Shown here in pieces: positions 56,744 through 64,000 of a stretch of 64,000 nt of DNA. Under the pieces are notes generated by a model, which was not told the origin of the DNA, made no database searches, and saw only the letters and a program-made list of their open reading frames with translations. Position numbers and translations under genes: made by a program. Each line of letters begins with the position of its first letter. The stretch's first letter is position 1. The stretch comes from Derxia gummosa DSM 723 (GTDB taxonomy: Bacteria > Pseudomonadota > Gammaproteobacteria > Burkholderiales > Burkholderiaceae_E). The stretch covers positions 372,001 to 436,000 of the forward strand of contig NZ_AXWS01000008.1 of assembly GCF_000482785.1 (NCBI RefSeq). The letters are read 5' to 3'.

Positions 56744-56956
56744 TCAGTTGGCGAGGCGCGTCGCCTCGACCTCGCCGTTCACGTTCATCGCCAGGAAGGT
56801 CAGGCCGTCGGCCAGCCGCAGCGCGGCCCAGGCGTGGTTGGCGACGCCTTCGCGGGCGAGGCGCTTGGCCTCGGCGATGGCCTGGTCTTCGGAGGCAAGC
56901 TCGATGCACTGGGCCGGCTGGCGCAGGTCGGTGGCGAAACGCACGGTGTAACTCAT
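56744..56956 (-). CDS. Small hypothetical protein (70 residues)
   Basis: Starts MSYTVRFATDLRQPAQCIEL with a GAGGA ribosome site 6 bases upstream. A beta-strand, helix (EDQAIAEAKRLAREGV), two-strand pattern is apparent, similar to small DUF-type alpha/beta proteins with AWAALRL and TFLAMNVNGEV strands. No known family assigned. It lies 113 bases upstream of the PhoU-like gene on the same strand and may share its promoter region. Confidence 0.7.
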   Translation of the reverse strand: MSYTVRFATDLRQPAQCIELASEDQAIAEAKRLAREGVANHAWAALRLADGLTFLAMNVNGEVEATRLAN

Positions 56957-57218
56957 GGTCAGTCCTCGCGTTGTGTTGGCTCTGTGGCCGATGCGGGTTG
57001 TCTTTGTGTGTCGGGCGTCGCGCTGGCGCCCGTACCTGGAGGCGGGGTGGACGATGCAGTCCGCCCCCCTCGTCGGCAAGCGCGCGCCGGCTCGCGGCGG
57101 CTTTTTGTTGCACCGCGATGACGGTCGGCGAGGTGGGTACGGACTGTCATCGGCATGGCATGAAGCCGTGGCAGCTTTTGCGCCCCCTCCGCCCGGGCGC
57201 CGTCGGCGCTGCCCCCCG

Positions 57219-58247
57219 ATGAACCTTCCGCTTCCCGCCGCCACCGCCAGCTACGGCGCCGACGACCACGGTCTCATCTGCGGCTGGCATTTCCCGCCCG
57301 GCGCCGAGGCTGTTGCGCTGCCGCACTGCACCGATGCCGCGGGCTGGCTCGCGGGCGAGGCGCCCGGCTTCCTGTGGCTGCACTTCAACCTCGCGCATGC
57401 GGGCGCCGAGCCCTGGTTGCGCGCCCATGCAGGGCTGAGCGAGGACTTCTTCGACGAATTGCACGGCGGTTCGCGCACCACGCGCATCGAGCGCGACGGC
57501 GAATGGCTGTTCGCCGTGATGAACGACGTGGTGTTCGACTTCGCCTTCGACGCCGGCGACGTGGCCACGCTCTGGCTCGCCGCCGGGCCGAGGCTGTTCG
57601 TGAGCGCGCGCCGCCATCCGCTGCGCGCCGTCGACCGACTGCGCATGGCGGTGCGGCGCGGCGAGCTGCCGGGCTCGCCGGTGGCGCTGCTCGACCATCT
57701 GCTGCGCGACCAGGCCGACGAACTCCAGGCCATCGTGCGTCAGGTGGCCGAGCGCGCCGATGCGATCGAGGACGCGCTGCTCGCCGGTCGCCACGACGGC
57801 CAGACCCGCGAGCTGCCGCGCCTGCGCCGGCTCATGGGCCGGCTGCAACGCCTGCTCGCGCCGGAGCCGAACGCGCTCATGCGCATGCTCGCGCGCCCGC
57901 CGGCCTGGGTGCCGGCCGCCGACGTGGCCGGGCTCCAAGCCGCGACCGAGGACTTCGCGCTCGTGCTGCGCGACATCGGCGGCGTGCAGGAGCGGCTCAA
58001 GCTCATGCAGGACGAGGCCGCCGCCCGCCTGGCCGAGGAGAGCAACCGCATCCTGTTCACGCTCACGCTCGTCACCGTGCTCGCGCTGCCGATCAATCTC
58101 GTGTCGGGCATGTTCGGCATGAACGTGGGCGGTATTCCGCTGGCCGAGCATCCGCACGGCTTCCGGGTGATGGCGCTGGTGATCGCGGCGCTCACGGGCG
58201 CGATCGCCTGGGGCGTCGGGCGCTGGGTGGGGCGGCGCGGCGGTTGA
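57219..58247 (+). CDS. CorA-family divalent-cation transporter (ZntB-like)
   Basis: A 342-residue inner-membrane cation channel/transporter. The N-terminal alpha/beta cytoplasmic domain (FLWLHFNLAHAGAEPWLRAH) and a long helix lead to two C-terminal TM segments (about 278-300 and 310-330). The first ends in the signature GMN (SGMFGMNVGGIP), essential for CorA selectivity. The FLWLHFNL and AEPWL region resembles ZntB more than magnesium CorA. The start at 57219 (MNLPLPAATASYG) is preceded by C-rich sequence and no clear ribosome site, so it is less certain. No regulator is adjacent. Confidence 0.87.
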   Translation: MNLPLPAATASYGADDHGLICGWHFPPGAEAVALPHCTDAAGWLAGEAPGFLWLHFNLAHAGAEPWLRAHAGLSEDFFDELHGGSRTTRIERDGEWLFAVMNDVVFDFAFDAGDVATLWLAAGPRLFVSARRHPLRAVDRLRMAVRRGELPGSPVALLDHLLRDQADELQAIVRQVAERADAIEDALLAGRHDGQTRELPRLRRLMGRLQRLLAPEPNALMRMLARPPAWVPAADVAGLQAATEDFALVLRDIGGVQERLKLMQDEAAARLAEESNRILFTLTLVTVLALPINLVSGMFGMNVGGIPLAEHPHGFRVMALVIAALTGAIAWGVGRWVGRRGG

Positions 58248-58357
58248 GGCGGGCGGGGCGGGCGGGGCGCGCGCCGGTCCGGCGATCCGGCGCCGTCCGT
58301 CGCCGGGCCGCCGCGCGCGGGCACAATGCGCGCCCGCCGATTCCCGCCCTCGCCGTC

Positions 58358-59176
58358 ATGACCGCCAGCCCCAAGCCCTTCCGCCCGCAAGGCATCACCC
58401 TGTCCGAGGACCGTGGGGTGCGCTATCTGCACTTCGGCACCGAATGGATCCAGGGCGCGATGCGGCTGTCGCGCCCCTGGGAGATCGAGCTGGAATACGT
58501 GCGCCAGATGATGGCCTGGCTCATCTTTCTCGACCCCGCCGCAGCCGGCTTCTCGGTGCTGCAGCTCGGGCTGGGCGCGGCGGCGCTCACCAAGTACTGC
58601 TGGGCGCGCTTTCCCTGCGCCATCACCGCCGTCGAGCGCGATCCGGAGGTGATCGCGGTGGCGCGCAGCATGTTCAGCCTGCCGCCCGACGACGCGCGGC
58701 TCGCGGTGGTGGAGGACGGCGCGGCCGAATTCGTCGCGCGCCAGGCCGGCCGCCTTGCCGGCAAGGGCCGCGCGGCGCGCCACGACGTGATCCAGATCGA
58801 CCTCTACGACGCCCAGGCGCGCGGCCCGGTCGAGGACTCGCTCGACTTCTACGCCGGCTGCCGCGCGCTGCTCAAGCCGGCCGGCATCGTGGTGGTCAAC
58901 CTGTTCGGCGAGCACGAGAGCTTTCCGCGCAACCGGCGCCGGCTGATGGAGGTGTTCGACGGCCGCGTGCTGATGCTGCCGGAGATCGATGCCGGCAACC
59001 GCGTGGCGCTGTGCTTCAGCGGCCCGCCGATCGACCTGTCGCTGGCCGACCTGCACGGTCGCGCCAAGCAGGTCGAGGCCGAGACCGGCCTGCGCGCCCG
59101 GCGCTGGGCCACCGGACTGTGCGAGGCGACCGTCGAGGCCGGGCTGCCGCAGGCGCCCAGGCGCTTCGCGGTCTGA
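58358..59176 (+). CDS. Spermidine synthase-like methyltransferase-fold protein
   Basis: A 272-residue cytoplasmic protein with a Rossmann methyltransferase fold. The nucleotide-motif region is VLQLGLGAAALTKYC followed by ITAVERDPEVIAVAR, as in spermidine synthases; later HDVIQIDLYDAQARGP and AGIVVVNLFGEH match the SpeE family. The catalytic Asp of true spermidine synthases lies in a DxxD-type motif; here the region is IDLYDAQ, so activity is uncertain. Orphan family members of this type are common and mostly unassigned. No speD neighbour. Confidence 0.78.
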   Translation: MTASPKPFRPQGITLSEDRGVRYLHFGTEWIQGAMRLSRPWEIELEYVRQMMAWLIFLDPAAAGFSVLQLGLGAAALTKYCWARFPCAITAVERDPEVIAVARSMFSLPPDDARLAVVEDGAAEFVARQAGRLAGKGRAARHDVIQIDLYDAQARGPVEDSLDFYAGCRALLKPAGIVVVNLFGEHESFPRNRRRLMEVFDGRVLMLPEIDAGNRVALCFSGPPIDLSLADLHGRAKQVEAETGLRARRWATGLCEATVEAGLPQAPRRFAV

Positions 59177-59416
59177 AGCGCCAGCCCGCCTCGGTGGGGC
59201 CGGAGGCCGAGGTCCACCGGCGCGCGGTCCGCGGGTTGCCTCTGCGCCCGGAGCCGCCTGCCCGGCGCATGTTGCGCGCGCATTTCCGCCGGCTCGGCCG
59301 AGACACCGAGCGGGCCGCGTTTACGGCCGCATTCCTGCCAATTGAAGGGCGAGGCGCCGCATAGGCTGCACCGGATTGGCGGGGCGCTGCCCCGCGCCTT
59401 GCTCCCGGAGCCCGTC

Positions 59417-60151
<735 letters not shown>

Positions 60152-60187
60152 CGTGAAGGCGCCCGCAAGCCGGCGGCCGCAGCCGGG

Positions 60188-61468
60188 ATGAAAGCGCTTG
60201 CCTGCCTGCTGCCGCGCGGGCTGTTCGGCCGGCTGCTGGCGCTGCTGCTGGTGCTGCTGGCGGTGAGCCACGTGCTGGCGCTGACGCTGATGTTCGAGCT
60301 GGACCCGCGCGGGCCGCCGCCACCGGGGCCGGCACTCGCGGCCGGCGCCGGGCCGTGGGCGCCGCCTGGAGGCGCGCCGCCGGCCCCGGCGCCCGGCGCG
60401 TGGTCCGAAGTCGGCGTGGCCGACGCCGGGCGGCCGCGCGAGGTCGGCATGGATCGCCCCGGCCCCGCGCCCGGTGCTGGCGCGCCGCCCGCCATGCCGC
60501 GCGAGCTGCGCGCCGGCCTGCTCATCGACATCGGCGTGCGCGCCGCGGCCGTGGTGCTCGGCGCCTGGATCGGCGCGCGCTGGCTCGCCCGGCCGATCGG
60601 CCGGCTCGCGGGCGCTGCGCGCGAACTGGGCGACGACCTCGACCGCGCACCGCTCGACGAAACCGACGGCCCCGCCGAGGCCCGCGAGGCCGCGCGCGTG
60701 TTCAACGCCATGCAGGCCCGCCTGCGCGAACAGCGCGACGAGCGCCGCCGCTTCGTCGCCGCCGTCTCGCATGACCTGCGCACGCCGCTCACCCGGCTGC
60801 GCCTGCGCAGCGAGGCGCTGGCCGACACCGCCGAGCGCGAGCGCTTCCGGCGCGACATCGCCGAGATGGACGCGATGATCGCCGCCACCCTCGACCATCT
60901 GCGTGGCGACACCAGCCCCGAGCCATTCGCACCGCTCGACGTGGCGGCGCTGGTCGCGGCGCTGGCTGATGACGAGGCCGATTGCGGCCGCGCGGTGACT
61001 TTGGTGGCGCCCGCGCCCGACGCGCACGGCGCGGTCGGCGTAGTCGGCGCAGTCGGTGCGGTCGGTGCGGTCGGTGCGGTCGGCGCCGGCACGGCCTTGT
61101 CGGCCGAGGGCGTCGCGCCGCGCCATGTCGTGCGCGGCCAGCCGCTCGCGCTGCGGCGCTGCGTGGCAAATCTGGTCGAGAACGCGCTGCGCTACGGCGG
61201 CTGCGCCCGTCTGACCGTGCGCGACGAAGGCGGCGCGGTGGTGGTGGAGGTGGCCGACGACGGCCCCGGCATCGCGCCCGAGCGCATCGAGGCGATGTTC
61301 GAGCCCTTCGTGCGCGGCGAGGCCTCGCGCAACCGTGCCACCGGCGGCGTCGGTCTCGGCCTCGCCATCGCGCGCGACATCGCGCGGCGCCACGGCGGCA
61401 CGCTCGCGCTGCGCAACGGCGCTTCCGGCGGCCTCGTCGCCCGGCTCGCGCTGCCGGCTCATGGCTGA
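60188..61468 (+). CDS. Two-component sensor histidine kinase with Gly-Ala-Val repeat
   Basis: A 426-residue inner-membrane kinase of the EnvZ type. TM1 (about residues 10-35) and TM2 (about 108-130) flank a periplasmic region of about 70 residues that is extremely Pro/Gly/Ala-rich (GPPPPGPALAAGAGP) and unlike known sensor folds. HAMP (about 130-185) leads to the H-box with His195 (AAVSHDLRTPLTRLRLR). Between this and the ATPase domain a nine-base repeat gives six Gly-x-Val triplets (residues 281-298). The catalytic domain has the N-box CVANLVENALRYGG, DDGPGIAP and GVGLGLAIARDIA. Partner is the adjacent response regulator. Confidence 0.93.
   Translation: MKALACLLPRGLFGRLLALLLVLLAVSHVLALTLMFELDPRGPPPPGPALAAGAGPWAPPGGAPPAPAPGAWSEVGVADAGRPREVGMDRPGPAPGAGAPPAMPRELRAGLLIDIGVRAAAVVLGAWIGARWLARPIGRLAGAARELGDDLDRAPLDETDGPAEAREAARVFNAMQARLREQRDERRRFVAAVSHDLRTPLTRLRLRSEALADTAERERFRRDIAEMDAMIAATLDHLRGDTSPEPFAPLDVAALVAALADDEADCGRAVTLVAPAPDAHGAVGVVGAVGAVGAVGAVGAGTALSAEGVAPRHVVRGQPLALRRCVANLVENALRYGGCARLTVRDEGGAVVVEVADDGPGIAPERIEAMFEPFVRGEASRNRATGGVGLGLAIARDIARRHGGTLALRNGASGGLVARLALPAHG
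61028..61081 (+). repeat. Nine-base in-frame tandem repeat in the histidine kinase
   Basis: Six consecutive nine-base units (GGCGCGGTC to GGTGCGGTC, the last three identical) encode Gly-(Ala/Val)-Val. They lie between the dimerisation and ATPase domains; changes in copy number would keep the frame. Confidence 0.9.
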
Positions 61469-61713
61469 GCCCGGGCGGCTGCACGCCGGGCCGCCCGCGC
61501 ATGCCTTCGGGACAGGGCCGCCGGCGCCGATCGCCCGGGCCGATCCCGGCTCCGACGCTCTCCGGCAAAACTCCGAAAAACAGCCCTTTCCGGACCGCAG
61601 CCCCTTCGTATCGACCCTGATACAAGCGGGCAACAAGACGAGCACACACGGCTTCGACGATGGCTCCACGGCCTCCGGCACGACGCCGGAGGCGACTTCC
61701 AGAGGAGCGGGCA

Positions 61714-62511
61714 ATGAGCACGATCGGAAGCATCGGCGGCAGCACGATGCAAGGCTGGGGCCGCACGGGCGGCGCGGAGCGCGGCGGCGGCGCGCGCATG
61801 CAGCAGGAGATGTTCAACAAGCTCGACGGCGACGGTGACGGCGCCATCAGCAAGACCGAGATGCAATCGGCGCTGGACAGCCTGACGTCGGCCAGCGGCA
61901 GCACGTCCTCCACCTCGGTGGACGACATCTTCAAGCGCGCCGACAGCGACGGCGACGGCAGCCTCAGCAGCGACGAGCTGTCGAGCGACATGGACAGCCA
62001 GCGCCAGCAGGCCATGTCGAGCGTCAATTTCGCCCAGATGCACAACGCGATGAGCGGCATGGGCGGCATGGGCGGCGCCGGTGGCCCGCCACCCGGCCCG
62101 CCGCCTTCGGGCGGCCCCGGCGGCGGCCAGGGCGGGCTGAGCGGCCTCGACAGCGACGACGACGGCAGCGTCAGCAAGAGCGAGTTCGGCCTCGACGACG
62201 GCAGCGGCACCAGCACCGCGTCGAGCCAGCTCACCAAGCTGTTCGACACGATCGACGGCGATGGCGACGGCAGTCTGAGCAGCGACGAGATCGGCAGCTT
62301 CGAGGACACGATGAAGAGCCTGTTCGACCAGGCCGGCGGCGCGTCGTCGTCCTCGTCGTCTTCGACCTCGGACGGCAGCGCGTCTTCCGCCTCGACCGGC
62401 GACAGCGCCCGCCTCGCGCAGATGGTCAACGGCATGCTGTCGCACTACCTCGGCATCGCTTCCGACGACTGGGGCGGCAGCAGTGGCAAGACGGTCAGCG
62501 TCGCGGCCTGA
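61714..62511 (+). CDS. EF-hand calcium-binding protein (calmodulin-like)
   Basis: A 265-residue protein with four canonical EF-hand loops: DGDGDGAISKTE (about residues 39-50), DSDGDGSLSSDE (about 76-87), DSDDDGSVSKSE (about 147-158) and DGDGDGSLSSDE (about 185-196). A Gly/Met/Pro-rich linker separates two pairs. The C-terminal Ser-rich stretch precedes a short helix (MVNGMLSHYLG). There is no signal peptide or TM segment visible. The start at 61714 (MSTIGSIGGSTM) has AGAGGAG upstream. Located downstream of the two-component pair with a 245-base gap, so probably separately transcribed but possibly functionally linked. Confidence 0.88.
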   Translation: MSTIGSIGGSTMQGWGRTGGAERGGGARMQQEMFNKLDGDGDGAISKTEMQSALDSLTSASGSTSSTSVDDIFKRADSDGDGSLSSDELSSDMDSQRQQAMSSVNFAQMHNAMSGMGGMGGAGGPPPGPPPSGGPGGGQGGLSGLDSDDDGSVSKSEFGLDDGSGTSTASSQLTKLFDTIDGDGDGSLSSDEIGSFEDTMKSLFDQAGGASSSSSSSTSDGSASSASTGDSARLAQMVNGMLSHYLGIASDDWGGSSGKTVSVAA

Positions 62512-62689
62512 GCCGGGCCGCGCCGGAATTGCAGCCGGCGCGTAAATCCTTCCGCCGACGGCTGACCCGCGCCCGCGACGTGCCCGGCGCGCGCCGTCGT
62601 CGCAAGCGCTTGCAGCACGCGGGAACGGCCCTTGCGGCGACTGCCGCCCCGACAGCGCATCCCGCCTGTCGCGCCACCGGGAGTCCGCC

Positions 62690-62968
62690 GTGTTCCAAGC
62701 CCTCGTCATCCCCGATCCGCGCGCCCCGGGCACGCGGCACTGGAATCCGGCCGAGCGTCCGGCGCCGTTGGCGCCGTTGGCGACGGTGGCGCCGGACGAC
62801 GACGCCGAGGCGCCCGACGCGCCCGGCAACGAAGCGCCTCCGGGCACGCCCGGCAGCGGCGAGGCCATCTGCCCGCGCTGCGGCGGCAGCGGCCGCATCG
62901 AAGCCGACGAAGCCTGCCCCGAATGCGCGGGCACCGGCCATGTCGTGCGCGGGGTCGGCGGCGGTTGA
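62690..62968 (+). CDS. Small CxxCxGxG zinc-binding protein
   Basis: A 92-residue protein from a GTG start with GGGAG upstream. The C-terminus holds two DnaJ-type zinc motifs, CPRCGGSGRI and CPECAGTGHV, that would bind one zinc and contact unfolded proteins. The N-terminal 55 residues are acidic and Pro/Ala-rich and appear disordered. There is no J domain. Comparable small proteins are widespread but unassigned. It lies just upstream of the FMN riboswitch with 52 bases between. Confidence 0.72.
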   Translation: MFQALVIPDPRAPGTRHWNPAERPAPLAPLATVAPDDDAEAPDAPGNEAPPGTPGSGEAICPRCGGSGRIEADEACPECAGTGHVVRGVGGG

Positions 62969-63020
62969 GCGCATCTGCGGGTTTACACTGAGCCGGCGCG
63001 GGCAATCCCGCCCGCGCATG

Positions 63021-63163
63021 GTCTTCAGGGCGGGGCGGAATTCCCCACCGGCGGTAGGTCGCCCCGCGCGACGAGCCCGCGAGCGCCCGTGCCGCCCGGC
63101 ATGGGGTCAGCAGACCCGGTCGAATGCCGGGGCCGACGGTCACAGTCCGGATGAAAGAAGACG
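63021..63163 (+). promoter_or_regulatory. FMN riboswitch (RFN element)
   Basis: The conserved RFN strands are present in order: TCTTCAGGGCGGGG, ATTCCCCACCGGCGGTA, AGCCCGCGAGCG, GGTCAGCAGACCCGGT, GGGCCGACGGTCACAGTC and GGATGAAAGAAGA. It is 94 bases before the ribB start and should reduce ribB expression when FMN is high. Confidence 0.96.
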
Positions 63164-63256
63164 CTTTGCCCTCGGGCACCGTCGCGTGCGCGCGCCGGTG
63201 CCCGTCGGCGTTCGTCCCCTGAAATGTCTTTTGCCCTCAGCGAGAGCGTTTCAAAC

Positions 63257-63931
63257 ATGAATCAGCAATCCAGCTTTGCCGGCGGCCAGCCCGCCGAACC
63301 CGTCGCGCTGCGCATGCAGCGCGCCCTGGCCGACATGCGCGCCGGCCGTCCCGTCATCGTGTGCGACGACTTCGACCGCGAGAACGAGGCCGACCTGATC
63401 GTCGCCGCCGAGACCATGACGGTCGAGACGATGGCCCGCTTCATCCGCGATTGCAGCGGCATCGTCTGCCTGTGCCTCACCGACGCGCAGGCCGACCGGC
63501 TCGACCTGCCGCCGATGGTCGCGGCCAACCAGAGTGCCTACGGCACCGCCTTCACCGTGAGCATCGAGGCGGCGAGCGGCGTGAGCACCGGCGTGTCGGC
63601 GGCCGACCGCATCACCACCATCCGCGCCGCGATCGCCGACGGAGCGTCGGCCGCGAGCCTGCACCGGCCGGGCCACGTGTTTCCGCTGCGCGCGCGGCCG
63701 GGCGGCGTGCTGGAACGGCGTGGTCATACCGAGAGCGCGGTCGATCTGGCGCGGCTCGCGGGCCTCAAGCCCGCCGGCGTGCTGTGCGAGCTGATGAACG
63801 ACGACGGCACGATGACGCGCGGCGCCCAGCTCGACGCCTACGCCCGGCGGCATGGGCTGACGATGATCAGCGTCGCGGAGATCGTGGCCTGGCGGCTGGC
63901 GCAGGAGGCCGGCGGCAGGGCGGCGGCCTGA
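63257..63931 (+). CDS. ribB: 3,4-dihydroxy-2-butanone-4-phosphate synthase
   Basis: RibB (224 residues) makes the four-carbon precursor of riboflavin from ribulose 5-phosphate. Motifs: [19 protein letters not shown] (metal-binding Glu and His region), [43 protein letters not shown] and [13 protein letters not shown]. It has no GTP cyclohydrolase II domain, so ribA must be separate. The start at 63257 ([10 protein letters not shown]) parallels E. coli RibB; an in-frame Met at 63224 adds 11 residues. It is controlled by the FMN riboswitch. Confidence 0.96.
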   Translation: MNQQSSFAGGQPAEPVALRMQRALADMRAGRPVIVCDDFDRENEADLIVAAETMTVETMARFIRDCSGIVCLCLTDAQADRLDLPPMVAANQSAYGTAFTVSIEAASGVSTGVSAADRITTIRAAIADGASAASLHRPGHVFPLRARPGGVLERRGHTESAVDLARLAGLKPAGVLCELMNDDGTMTRGAQLDAYARRHGLTMISVAEIVAWRLAQEAGGRAAA

Positions 63932-64000
63932 GCCCGCGGGTTTCGTGAAGACGGCGCGGCCGACGTGCTTGTCGCGCCGGCCGCGCGCCGGCCGCGCGCG

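Overview
The window looks like chromosomal DNA of a high-GC betaproteobacterium, probably Rhodocyclales-like. The evidence is the order tig-clpP-clpX-lon-hupB-tRNA-tRNA-ppiD, a lexA gene with a CTGT-N8-ACAG operator followed by imuA-imuB, an Urt urea transporter next to ureD, and a stand-alone ribB under an FMN riboswitch. This placement is inference from gene content; no marker search was possible. Gene density is high, and most long reading frames opposite real genes are GC-driven shadows.

Region by region. 1-1463: the 3' part of a FadB/FadJ-type beta-oxidation enzyme, closed by a strong terminator. 1657-9267: urea uptake and urease maturation (urtABCD, an inserted LysE-type exporter carrying a perfect hexanucleotide repeat, urtE, ureD), preceded by a good sigma-54 promoter match. 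9292-9935: a 7-bp tandem repeat and a small unrecognised gene. 10017-13173: lexA-imuA-imuB on the minus strand with its SOS box. 13273-21810: tRNA-Leu, trigger factor, ClpP, ClpX, Lon (sigma-32-like promoter), HU, tRNA-Val, tRNA-Asp and PpiD. This protein-quality block has visibly lower GC than its surroundings. 22052-24281: isocitrate lyase and a TSUP-family permease. 24306-39339: a block of ten minus-strand genes for proline and GABA/polyamine use (putP, putA, AraC regulator, DcaP-like porin, gabT, gabD, four-gene ABC importer), with a divergent MocR/GabR-like regulator at 39508-41013.

41148-46333: a second sigma-54 promoter match and an unusual urease cluster: ureA, ureB, a protein made of three GAF-like repeats, then ureC. 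Where ureEFG would normally follow there is a low-GC PLD-like gene, a truncated and frameshifted vapC remnant and an orphan antitoxin. 46472-49276: a Ycf46-type AAA ATPase, a bacterioferritin lacking the haem-ligand Met, and a DUF3016-like lipoprotein. 49461-51658: cobalamin riboswitch and btuB. 51753-56956: a small unknown gene, a deoxyinosine-type DNA glycosylase, and a two-gene operon joining a large unrecognised protein with a PhoU/DUF47-like C-terminus to a pyruvate-phosphate-dikinase-like protein that lacks its PEP domain. 57219-63931: CorA transporter, orphan spermidine-synthase-like protein, OmpR/EnvZ-type two-component pair, EF-hand protein, small CxxCxGxG protein, FMN riboswitch and ribB.

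Together the window describes a cell that scavenges urea, proline and GABA as nitrogen sources under probable NtrC/sigma-54 control. The least conventional parts are the triple-GAF protein inside the urease operon, the disrupted 3' end of that operon, and the PhoU-like/PPDK-like pair.
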